Shown one piece after another: positions 33,064-41,091 of a DNA stretch of 64,000 nucleotides. Where the stretch lies: the NCBI RefSeq assembly GCF_017409525.1, contig NZ_JAFQSO010000001.1, positions 1 through 64,000 on the forward strand, given 5' to 3'. Below the pieces are notes generated by a model, which was given only the letters and a program-made list of their open reading frames with translations, was not told the DNA's origin and searched no databases. The DNA is from Methanobrevibacter sp. (GTDB lineage: Archaea; Methanobacteriota; Methanobacteria; Methanobacteriales; Methanobacteriaceae). A program made the translations under genes and the position numbers. Numbering within the stretch: position 1 is the stretch's first letter; every line of letters begins with the position of its first letter.

Positions 33064-35623
33064 GTTTCATCTCTTTGATGGCTTCGTGAACTCTCTTACA
33101 ATTGTTTTTATCTGTAAATATGAAATAGTCTTCAACGTTTTTGACATGTTTTTCTTTCATCTTACAGTCATTTTCCATGTATTGGCAAATCAAATCAACT
33201 AATTCTTCTTCGCTTTTACACACTTCCCCAAAGCCCATGGTTTCGAAATCAAAATAGCTTTCCTCCAAATTAAAATGGTAATCTTGTCCATAGTGGTAAT
33301 AAAGGACAGGTTTTTTGAGATATGCAAAGTCAAATGAAACGGATGAATAGTCAGTAATTAACAATGCGCCTTTTTTAAATAATTCCTGATAGCTTTCTCT
33401 TTCATGATCAATTTTTATGAATTCGTTTTCATCGAATAATCCGATATATTGATATACGTGGGGATGTGGCCTGAATATTATTTCATAGCCTAACGATTTT
33501 GCCTTTTCAATTAATTTTTCGTTGTTTATCAAGGAGTTATATGTTTTAAAGTAGCTTGAGTTACTAATCGAATATTTGTTTTCATTTGTAAGGTAACGTC
33601 TCCAGGAAGGCATTATAAGTATGGTTTTCGTTTTTTCATTTTCCAGGCTATCGAATCTTGGAAGTCCAAGCAGATGAATGACCTCTTTTTCATAATTGTA
33701 ATGATAATTAAAAAATGATTCGTATTCCTTTTTTGATGAAGTCAATATGAAATCCAAATTCTTGTCAGACTTGTTTAACCAACTGGAAATGTTGTTGAGG
33801 ATTATTCCGTGCTGTAGAAAGATCGTGCTTGATTTTAAAAGACCAGCAAAGTTAGGGTAATGTCCCCAAAAGGGATAAATGTAATTATTGTCCGGATGTG
33901 ATGTTATTATTTTTTCTGCAAATAATCCTAGAATTCTATGTTTCATGGATTTATAGCCGATAACCGGGCCGATTTTTTTCATTTCATTGTAGTACTTGCT
34001 TTTCTTGTCTACCACGAAATATTTTTTGATTCCTTTTTCGTCCTGCGCCATGGAATATTTGAAAAGATGTTTTCCGTTATCGTCAGCTATTGTTGGAAAA
34101 TCCGAATAAAGCCATATGCGTTTATTTTTTAGGAACGGATATAACAGCATGTAAATAATTCTAATTGGAATTCCGCTTTCAAATCCTGGAACTCTGTTCT
34201 TCAGCATGTTGAATAATGTTTTGGCCTCTTGTTTAATCCATTTTCCGGTTTTTGTCTTCTCAATCGTAATTTCATTGTTATTTAATGTGCTCAGATATTT
34301 TTTGGTTTTGGCATATCCCACTGCTTTTGAGAAGTTGCATGGCCTTGAGAAATCGATTTTTAAGTTGTCATTCACATTTGATTTGAATTTAATACTATAT
34401 CTTTTATTTGCATCCAGTTTAATTCTTGCTTCAAAGGTGTTGTTGGATAAGTATCTCTTATTCATGTAATACTTCTCTCTTTGTGGAAAATCAACGACCT
34501 TCGTTTTAATTTTTTCACCATTTGCATATATCTCTACTTTTTCATTGCTGTAAATTGAATTGATGTTTGCAAGCAAGTATAATTCATCGTCAATTATTTC
34601 GTAGATGTCTAAATAAACTGTGTCTAATTTAAGGTCTTTAGTTAATTTAATTTGATCTTCATATGAGTATGAAAAGTCATTTTTCATGAAGATGAGAAAA
34701 GTTTTTATCAGGTCATTCATTTCACCCTGCCCATAAATGGTTTCATCATCAATGTATTGCAGCATATATCTCATTTCATCGCTTAACTCTTCAATTTCTT
34801 TGCTTGTCAACTTTTCTTGGAGGGCTTCATTTACAATTATTTCATTGCAGTAATACAATATCGTGTTTTGGATGAATTGTGGAACTTCACCATATTTTTC
34901 CAGACTCTCTTTAATTAGATTTTTTAAGAAATATTCTCTTGGGGTTTGAAAGTCTTTAGAAGTGGCCAGCATGTTTAGTAAAGATTTGCCGTCTTTTTCT
35001 GTATGGGTGTAATATGTACATTCGCTACAAATGCCTAAATTAGGATTTTCTATTAAAATTTGGTTTATACGGGTGATGTCTTCGGACAGTTTAAGTTGCG
35101 GCGAATAAGATATATTGGCTATTGCTGATTTTTTTATAAAACAGGATTTAGTTTGGATTTGATAAAATTCCGGATTTTCAATTAGGTTCACGACTTGGCT
35201 ATTGAGATATTTTGATTCTGTTTTTGATTTGTTGGAACCAATTATCTTTATTGGGGTTGTGATGATTTCAATATTTTCATGCTTATTAAAGTATTTTAAG
35301 ATGTTTTCCAATGTATTTGTTGAAAGATAGTCTTCCGCATCTAAAAAGTTAATGTAGGTTCCTTTTGATTTTTTTATTCCTAAATTTCTACTAGGCCCTT
35401 TTCCTTCGTGATTTTTAGATATGTAGGTTATATTGTGAGGATATTTGGATGCAAATGCCTCACAGATTTTTCCAGTGTTATCCTTACTTCCATCATTAAT
35501 TAGGATTATTTCTATATTTTCTTTAAAGTCTAATGTTTGTCTGATAATTGATTTGATTGATTGGGAAATCCATGGCTCACTGTTGTAAGCAGATATTATA
35601 ATAGAAAATTTGAATTCATCCAT
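33053..35623 (-). CDS. Bifunctional GT2 glycosyltransferase / TagF-like CDP-glycerol glycerophosphotransferase
   Basis: 856 residues, cytoplasmic face of the membrane. Residues 1-220 are a GT-A family 2 glycosyltransferase (SIIISAYNSEPWISQSIKSI, INDGSKDNTGKICE, NFLDAEDYLS as the metal-binding motif). About 340-440 form a beta-rich linker. From about 490 the sequence is a Glyphos_transf domain: YSDFPTIADDNGKHLFKYS, FLQHGIILNN, GLPRFDSLEN, FRPHPHVYQYIG and LITDYSSVSFDFAYLKKPV, as in bacterial TagB/TagF enzymes that build poly(glycerol phosphate) wall teichoic acid. It is the last gene of a four-gene operon with an ABC-2 exporter, so it probably assembles the exported polymer. The true nucleotide donor in this archaeon is unknown. 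Confidence 0.85.
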   Translation of the reverse strand: MDEFKFSIIISAYNSEPWISQSIKSIIRQTLDFKENIEIILINDGSKDNTGKICEAFASKYPHNITYISKNHEGKGPSRNLGIKKSKGTYINFLDAEDYLSTNTLENILKYFNKHENIEIITTPIKIIGSNKSKTESKYLNSQVVNLIENPEFYQIQTKSCFIKKSAIANISYSPQLKLSEDITRINQILIENPNLGICSECTYYTHTEKDGKSLLNMLATSKDFQTPREYFLKNLIKESLEKYGEVPQFIQNTILYYCNEIIVNEALQEKLTSKEIEELSDEMRYMLQYIDDETIYGQGEMNDLIKTFLIFMKNDFSYSYEDQIKLTKDLKLDTVYLDIYEIIDDELYLLANINSIYSNEKVEIYANGEKIKTKVVDFPQREKYYMNKRYLSNNTFEARIKLDANKRYSIKFKSNVNDNLKIDFSRPCNFSKAVGYAKTKKYLSTLNNNEITIEKTKTGKWIKQEAKTLFNMLKNRVPGFESGIPIRIIYMLLYPFLKNKRIWLYSDFPTIADDNGKHLFKYSMAQDEKGIKKYFVVDKKSKYYNEMKKIGPVIGYKSMKHRILGLFAEKIITSHPDNNYIYPFWGHYPNFAGLLKSSTIFLQHGIILNNISSWLNKSDKNLDFILTSSKKEYESFFNYHYNYEKEVIHLLGLPRFDSLENEKTKTILIMPSWRRYLTNENKYSISNSSYFKTYNSLINNEKLIEKAKSLGYEIIFRPHPHVYQYIGLFDENEFIKIDHERESYQELFKKGALLITDYSSVSFDFAYLKKPVLYYHYGQDYHFNLEESYFDFETMGFGEVCKSEEELVDLICQYMENDCKMKEKHVKNVEDYFIFTDKNNCKRVHEAIKEMKPRA

Positions 35624-35632
35624 TATTTTCCC

Positions 35633-36139
35633 CTAATCCTGTGTTTGTTTATAATCTCTTTCCAATGAGTCTATGAGAAATTTAATGTTGTCAAGAATGC
35701 TTTCTTTATCATTAAAATTATTTGCATTAATATTAAATGTATGATTGAATTTCATGAAGTAGGTAGTTGAATTTATAGTACCATCATCAAAAATCATGTA
35801 AACGGTTTTAATTGTAATATTTTTATATGTGATAGTGTTGTTTTCGATTTCAACCGAGTTTATCTTTTTAAACTTCTTCATTGTATCCTGAATATTAGAA
35901 TCGACGGAATCTCCTTTGCCAGAATCTGTAATGATTAGTTTTTCATTGGTGTCCCTGTTGATAAGTGCGGCCATATCGTTTTCGGCCTGATCAATATGAA
36001 ATTGGTCAGGTAAAGTAATTACAAAGGTACTCACATCTAGAGTGGCACTTCCAATAGTGTTCGACGAACTGGCAATGGAGTATAATGCTGAAACTCCAAT
36101 AATCAATATAATTATGATATATATCCATCGTTTATCCAT
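35633..36139 (-). CDS. Membrane-anchored hypothetical protein of the polymer-export operon
   Basis: 168 residues with one N-terminal membrane helix (WIYIIIILIIGVSALYSIA) and no clear signal-peptidase site, so it is probably anchored with its C-terminal 135 residues outside. The exposed part is a small alpha/beta domain (FVITLPDQFHIDQ, ALINRDTNEKLIIT, YFMKFNHTFNINANNF) with no recognised family or catalytic motif. It is 8 bases downstream of the ABC ATPase gene and 9 bases upstream of the TagF-like gene, so it is surely co-transcribed and may help handle the exported polymer; that is inference from position. Confidence 0.65.
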   Translation of the reverse strand: MDKRWIYIIIILIIGVSALYSIASSSNTIGSATLDVSTFVITLPDQFHIDQAENDMAALINRDTNEKLIITDSGKGDSVDSNIQDTMKKFKKINSVEIENNTITYKNITIKTVYMIFDDGTINSTTYFMKFNHTFNINANNFNDKESILDNIKFLIDSLERDYKQTQD

Positions 36140-36147
36140 TTTAAAAC

Positions 36148-37638
36148 CTATTTTCTTCTTTTTTTAATATTTGTTCCATTTGCACTTGATACATATGCAT
36201 TGCAAACTTCATTTGTTTCTCCATCCATTATTATTTGGCCATCTTGAAGCCAAATGCATCTGCCGCATATCTTTCTAATTTGTGAAATTGAATGTGAAAC
36301 AAGCAATACTGTAGCTCCGTCCTTCATCATTGAATTAAGTTTTTCTGAGCTCTTTTTTCTGAATTTAATATCTCCGACAGATAATATTTCATCAATGATT
36401 AAAATATCCGGATTGATAGTTGTAGCTATTGCAAAACCTAATTTTGATTTCATACCTGAAGAATAATTTTTGATAGGGTAATCGATGAATTCCCCCAATT
36501 CCGAAAATTCCACGATTTCATCATATTTCTCTTTGATGAAGTCCTCCTTCATACTCAAGAAAGCACCGTTTAGGAAAATATTGTTTTTGCCGGTGTAGTT
36601 TTTATCAAAACCAGCACCCAATTCAAGCAATGGCGCAATATTGCCGTAGGTTGTTATGGTTCCGGATGTCGGCTCATAGATTCCAGACATTATTTTTAAT
36701 AGGGTACTTTTTCCAGCACCGTTGAAACCGAGGATTCCTACTCTGTCCCCTTTATAAACTTTAAATGAGATGTCGTCAAGAACCTTTATTTTTTCATGTT
36801 CCTCTTTATTTCTTTTAGCGGTTCTAATGATGAATTCTTTTAAAGTGTCGATTTTATCTTTTGTGACTTTAAATTCCATTGATAAGTGTTCAACATCAAT
36901 CATCAGTTCCTTGTCTTCATTCCTTACCAGCACGTTTATAGTTGATTCCCCTTCACTTTTCTCATATTTTTCGTTACCCAAGTATTCATATTTTATTATA
37001 TTTTTTCCAGGTGGGAATTCTTTGTCTAATCTGGCAAATCCTTTTTCATCAGTTTTAGAGATGTAAACTTCATCATCTACGATAAACCTAATTTCCTCTC
37101 CTTGCATTGCATCATAATTGCCGTCACGTAGCATAATATAATATTGTGTTTGCTTTTTCGAATACATTTTCATATTTGGAGCATAGAAATTGGTTGATAT
37201 TTTAGAAGGCTTTTTAGAATGAGTTGATTTTGGTTTTTTTGGTTTTTTAGGGCTAGTTGGTTTGGATGAAGCTGCTTTAACAATTAAATTACCTTCAATA
37301 CTTTGAGAATAATCTCCATTAGGGAATACTATATCAAAAACATATTTTCCAACGGGAAGATTAATTGGAATTCTTAGCATTCCTTTCCAATCGGTTTGAA
37401 GTTCATATTTTTTATCTGGAAAGCTAATAGTCAGGATTTCATCAGTAATAGGTTCGCCATCTTCACCAAATGTGTAAATGTAGAATCTAGAATCGTCCCC
37501 TTCATATGCAGCCTTATATGGGGCGAGGATAATCATGTTATTGTACTTGGATTCAGGCATAGGGACACTTTCTTGTTTGGCCCTTTTTTTATTATCCTCC
37601 TTTTTAAAATATTTTTTTATTTTCTCTATTAACTTCAT
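36148..37638 (-). CDS. Polysaccharide/teichoic-acid-type ABC exporter ATPase with Ig-like N-terminal extension
   Basis: 496 residues. The ATPase domain (about 245-496) has Walker A GFNGAGKST (about 304-312), the Q-loop region, signature YSSGMKSKLGFA, Walker B DILIIDEIL and the switch histidine (LLVSHS), closest in style to TagH/Wzt/RfbE exporters. The first 240 residues are unusual: two Ig-like beta-sandwich repeats (about 37-120 and 150-238) joined by a Lys/Pro/Ser linker. They resemble the modules of surface adhesins (GNEKYEKSEGESTINV), although no signal peptide is present and they must be cytoplasmic. Wzt-type ATPases carry a polymer-binding beta-sandwich at the C-terminus; here such a role would be moved to the N-terminus (inferred). 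It pairs with the permease gene 12 bases upstream. Confidence 0.85.
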   Translation of the reverse strand: MKLIEKIKKYFKKEDNKKRAKQESVPMPESKYNNMIILAPYKAAYEGDDSRFYIYTFGEDGEPITDEILTISFPDKKYELQTDWKGMLRIPINLPVGKYVFDIVFPNGDYSQSIEGNLIVKAASSKPTSPKKPKKPKSTHSKKPSKISTNFYAPNMKMYSKKQTQYYIMLRDGNYDAMQGEEIRFIVDDEVYISKTDEKGFARLDKEFPPGKNIIKYEYLGNEKYEKSEGESTINVLVRNEDKELMIDVEHLSMEFKVTKDKIDTLKEFIIRTAKRNKEEHEKIKVLDDISFKVYKGDRVGILGFNGAGKSTLLKIMSGIYEPTSGTITTYGNIAPLLELGAGFDKNYTGKNNIFLNGAFLSMKEDFIKEKYDEIVEFSELGEFIDYPIKNYSSGMKSKLGFAIATTINPDILIIDEILSVGDIKFRKKSSEKLNSMMKDGATVLLVSHSISQIRKICGRCIWLQDGQIIMDGETNEVCNAYVSSANGTNIKKRRK

Positions 37639-37650
37639 AATAAAACCTGA

Positions 37651-38418
37651 TTATAGTTCCAATGCTAATTTTTTATCATACATCTTAAATAGAATGATTC
37701 CAATTAATAAAGTTGTTATGGCGAACACTGCCAAATAGGATAATGTGTAGATATTCGGAAATATTCCGTAAACGACACATTCCCTAAAGCATGAAATTGC
37801 AGAATAAATCGGATTCAATGTAAACAATTTCTGAACGGTCACCGGAACAATTTCCATAGGATAGAACAATGCAGAAGCATACATCAAGATTAATGCAAAT
37901 ACATTGTATAAATGCCCAATATCTGTAAAGTAGGTATTGCAAACGGCTAATATCAATCCAATTCCAAATATCAGCATGACCAATAAAAATATAGGGATAA
38001 TGGCCAATAATGCAGTTAAATGGAATTGCGCACCAGTTACCAACATAACTCCGAATAAAATTACAACTGAAATCAAAAAGTTAATGAATTCGTAACAGAC
38101 CTTACTAACGGCGAGCATGTATTTTGGGATATAAATCTTTTTAAGTATGTTTGCGTTTCCTTTGATTGATTTCATTGCTCCTGTTGATGCAGATTTAAAA
38201 AAATCAAATATTATTCTTCCTGATAAGAAATAAACGGGATAATTTTCAATTTGACGGCCGAAAATCATTGAAAAGATTGCTGTAAATACAATCATTATTA
38301 ATAAAGGATTTAAAAAACTCCAAGCTATTCCAAGAACGGAATCTTTATATTTGGAGGTTAAATCTCTTTTTACTAATTGTTTTAATAAAAATTTCTTCTC
38401 AGCAAATGTGTCAAACAT
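37651..38418 (-). CDS. ABC-2 type polymer export permease
   Basis: 255 residues with about six membrane helices. It is the membrane half of the exporter whose ATPase follows 12 bases later. The N-terminus has the amphipathic lead-in common to TagG/Wzm permeases (FLLKQLVKRDLTSKYKDSVL, then GIAWSFLNPLLIMIV). Later come a conserved cytoplasmic segment and C-terminal helices (SALFYPMEIVPVTVQKLFTL, NPIYSAISCFRECVVYG). Together the two proteins would flip an undecaprenyl- or dolichyl-linked polymer across the membrane. It lies only 43 bases after hisE, so it may also be reached by read-through from the gatB unit. Confidence 0.85.
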   Translation of the reverse strand: MFDTFAEKKFLLKQLVKRDLTSKYKDSVLGIAWSFLNPLLIMIVFTAIFSMIFGRQIENYPVYFLSGRIIFDFFKSASTGAMKSIKGNANILKKIYIPKYMLAVSKVCYEFINFLISVVILFGVMLVTGAQFHLTALLAIIPIFLLVMLIFGIGLILAVCNTYFTDIGHLYNVFALILMYASALFYPMEIVPVTVQKLFTLNPIYSAISCFRECVVYGIFPNIYTLSYLAVFAITTLLIGIILFKMYDKKLALEL

Positions 38419-38461
38419 ATTTTCAACCGGTTATTAATTAAATTTAGTATTTATTGATGAG

Positions 38462-38752
38462 TCATTTTCTTCTGCTTGCAAACTCTTCAAATATTTCATC
38501 AATTTCAACGCCTTTATACACTAATATGAGCAATGTATGGAAAATCAAATCTACAGATTCATATACAAGATTTTCGTCATTTTTTGCAGCAAGCAGCACT
38601 TCTCCAGCTTCTTCAGCAATTTTTTCAAGTATTTTGTCTTCAGCTTTTTTATCGCTGTCTTGCATGATTTTTGAAGTATATGAATCAATCGGATTGTCAC
38701 GTCGGGATTCCAAAACCTCATAAACCTCTCTTATGATTTTATCATCAGCCAT
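38462..38752 (-). CDS. hisE: Phosphoribosyl-ATP pyrophosphatase HisE
   Basis: 96 residues, normal for a stand-alone HisE. It hydrolyses phosphoribosyl-ATP to phosphoribosyl-AMP in the second step of histidine synthesis. All-helical MazG-like fold with the Mg-binding pattern [16 protein letters not shown], then [18 protein letters not shown]. It begins at the base directly after the stop of the CBS/ParB gene and belongs to the gatB-cbs-hisE unit; no other his gene is near. The C-terminal FEEFASRRK is as expected. Confidence 0.93.
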   Translation of the reverse strand: MADDKIIREVYEVLESRRDNPIDSYTSKIMQDSDKKAEDKILEKIAEEAGEVLLAAKNDENLVYESVDLIFHTLLILVYKGVEIDEIFEEFASRRK

Positions 38753-39559
38753 TTAATCGTCACCTTTGGACTCTTGATCTTGCATGCTTTCAGTAAGTGC
38801 AATTAAAGGATGCTTGTCGTCATCGATAATTTCTATATCATCAAATGTCCTTATACCAGCTTTGTCTGCTGTTTTTTCCATTCCTAATTTAATGTCTTGG
38901 CCCAAATCGATAACGTATGAATCTACAGTTTCATATCCGTTTTGAGCTGATGCAACTGCTCTGTGATGTCCGTCTACTAAAATCCACCTATCACCGGTTT
39001 TCACAACAATTGCAGGTTCGGCTAATCCTTTTTTTAATTCATAAGCTCTGCCTTCAAGCTCATCTGCATAAACTCTGTCTTGAGTTGGTCTTAGTTTATT
39101 AGTTTCAACTTCCATATGCCTTAGAGTTGTGTGGATTCCATATAACTGTTCTAAAGTTTTTTTGAAATACTCTACCTTATTCGGTGTTGATCTTTCGATA
39201 TGTGACCTTACCATATCAGTGTTTGTGATAATTCCTACAAGCGCTCCTGTTTCATCTACAACAGGCATCCTGGAAATTCCTCTTCTGAACATGACTCTTG
39301 AAGCATCATTAATGGTTAAATTTTGGTTGGCAACAACTAATTTGGTGGTCATTATTCCGTCAACAGTTTCTGTCCTTTTTTTGGCCACGATATCGAATGC
39401 TGTTACCATTCCAACTAATTTATTGTCTTTTACTACTGGATAACTGTTGTGGTGGCTTTTTTTCATTAAATCAATAACTTCATCAGTTTTAGTTTTTGGC
39501 GAAACACTGATTACGTTTTCGGTCATGTAATCTTTAACATAAGATTTTTTTCCACCCAT
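38753..39559 (-). CDS. CBS-domain protein with ParB/sulfiredoxin-fold (SerK-like) C-terminus
   Basis: 268 residues. Two CBS repeats (about 10-60 and 70-125: MTENVISVSPKTKTDEVIDL, and MTTKLVVANQNLTINDASRV) form a nucleotide-sensing Bateman module. The C-terminal part (about 150-250) is a ParB/Srx fold with the motif ILVDGHHRAVA (DGHHR at 196-200). That motif is the catalytic signature of the archaeal ADP-dependent serine kinase SerK, so a free-serine kinase or related phosphotransfer activity controlled by adenylates is possible. The common label of chromosome partition protein is not supported by context. It sits between gatB (2 bases upstream) and hisE (adjacent). Confidence 0.75.
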   Translation of the reverse strand: MGGKKSYVKDYMTENVISVSPKTKTDEVIDLMKKSHHNSYPVVKDNKLVGMVTAFDIVAKKRTETVDGIMTTKLVVANQNLTINDASRVMFRRGISRMPVVDETGALVGIITNTDMVRSHIERSTPNKVEYFKKTLEQLYGIHTTLRHMEVETNKLRPTQDRVYADELEGRAYELKKGLAEPAIVVKTGDRWILVDGHHRAVASAQNGYETVDSYVIDLGQDIKLGMEKTADKAGIRTFDDIEIIDDDKHPLIALTESMQDQESKGDD

Positions 39560-39561
39560 TC

Positions 39562-40920
39562 TTACTCCTCTTCAATATTTTCTTTTAAAAGTTTTACAGT
39601 TTCACCAGGGTCTGCCTTTCCACGTGTCAATCTCATTACTTGACCTACCAAGAAGTTAATTGAAGCTTTTTGTCCGGACAGGTAATCATCTACAGCTTTT
39701 GGATTTTCTTCAATGGCTTGTTTTACAGCGGCTAATATTTCATCATCTTTTACAACACCAAGCAATCCTAATTCTTCAGCAATTGCTTTAGGAGATTTTT
39801 CATTGTTTGGCATTTGCTCAATGATTCTTTGGCCTGCTTTAACAGTAATTTCTTTTGATTGAATCATATTGAATAATTCCACGAGGTTTTCAACACTAAT
39901 TTCACTACTTGCGAAATCTAGTTTGTTATATGTTAAGACTCTTTTAAGTTCATCTCTCATCCATTTTGCTGCAAATATAGGGTCAATTTCTTTAACAACT
40001 TCTTCATATGCAATACCTAAATCAAATTCGGAGGTTAAGACTTTAGCGGTTTCTTCGTCAATTTTATAATCTTCAACAAATCTTTTTACTTTGTTGTGAG
40101 GAGCTTCAGGCATTGTGTCTAAAATGCTTTGTATTGTTTCATCTGAAATTTGCATAGGTGGCAAGTCAGGATCTGTAATGAATCTATAATCGTCAGCATC
40201 TTCCTTTAACCTCATTGCTGTTGTAATCATTTGACTTTCAACATATGCACGAGTTTCCTGTTTTGTTTCAACTCCTCTTTCCAAGTTTCTTTTCTGTCTG
40301 TTACGTTCAAAAATTAATGCTCTGTAAGCGCCCTTGATGGAGTTTATGTTTTTCATTTCCACTCTGTTTCCACCATTGATTGAGATGTTTACATCTGCTC
40401 TCATGGTACCTTCACCGCGAGCTCCACCACTGTATTGCAGAACTCTTATTAATTCGTTTAAGAAGGTTCTTGCTTCTTCAGGAGATTTGATATCTGGTTC
40501 TGTAACAATTTCAACTAATGGAATTCCAGAACGATTGAAGTTAACAGTACCTCTATCCGGGTTATATTGACCAGGGTCTTCTTCAACGTGAATTTCTCTA
40601 ATTCTAATTCCGTTCAATTCACCGTTTATTCCAATAGGGATTGAAGTTCTTTGGTAACCTGAAGGCAAATCCGGATAATCGTAGTGTTTTCTCATGAAGT
40701 ATGTTACACCTTGATCAATTTCACAGTTTAACATTAATGCAATCATTAAAGCATTTTCTAATGCTTTTTCGTTTGTAGGATGTGGTTTGGCACCTGGTTG
40801 GTTTAAACAAACAGGACATATGTTTGTATTTATAGGTGCGTCCTGATAATTTGTAGGACAGTCACAGAATAATTTTGATTGAGTTTCTAGTTGTACGTGG
40901 ATTTCAAGTCCACACATCAT
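39562..40920 (-). CDS. gatB: Glu-tRNA(Gln)/Asp-tRNA(Asn) amidotransferase subunit B
   Basis: 452 residues. GatB is the kinase and tRNA-binding subunit of GatCAB, which amidates misacylated Asp-tRNA(Asn) and in many organisms Glu-tRNA(Gln). Motifs: CGLEIHVQLETQSKLFC at the start, the zinc cysteines (CDCP and CPVC), YPDLPSGYQ, EEDPGQY, and the C-terminal YqeY-like tail (KASINFLVGQVMRLTRGKADP). It is the first gene of gatB-cbs-hisE. The start is uncertain: the ATG at 40920 has no close ribosome binding site, while GGAGGA lies 24 bases upstream, just before an in-frame ATT codon and an out-of-frame GTG mini-ORF. gatA and gatC are not in the window. Confidence 0.93.
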   Translation of the reverse strand: MMCGLEIHVQLETQSKLFCDCPTNYQDAPINTNICPVCLNQPGAKPHPTNEKALENALMIALMLNCEIDQGVTYFMRKHYDYPDLPSGYQRTSIPIGINGELNGIRIREIHVEEDPGQYNPDRGTVNFNRSGIPLVEIVTEPDIKSPEEARTFLNELIRVLQYSGGARGEGTMRADVNISINGGNRVEMKNINSIKGAYRALIFERNRQKRNLERGVETKQETRAYVESQMITTAMRLKEDADDYRFITDPDLPPMQISDETIQSILDTMPEAPHNKVKRFVEDYKIDEETAKVLTSEFDLGIAYEEVVKEIDPIFAAKWMRDELKRVLTYNKLDFASSEISVENLVELFNMIQSKEITVKAGQRIIEQMPNNEKSPKAIAEELGLLGVVKDDEILAAVKQAIEENPKAVDDYLSGQKASINFLVGQVMRLTRGKADPGETVKLLKENIEEE

Positions 40921-41091
40921 ATCGACATCGTCACTAATAATAATTCCTCCAATCGGGTAATTTTTATATTATAATAATATTTATTTTATGTAATTTATAA
41001 AGATTTTTGAAAGTCACGACTTTTTTGTCAAAAATAGCATGGAATTTAAATTATTTTTTTGATATTAATCGGTTGAATATGGTCATGGTCG

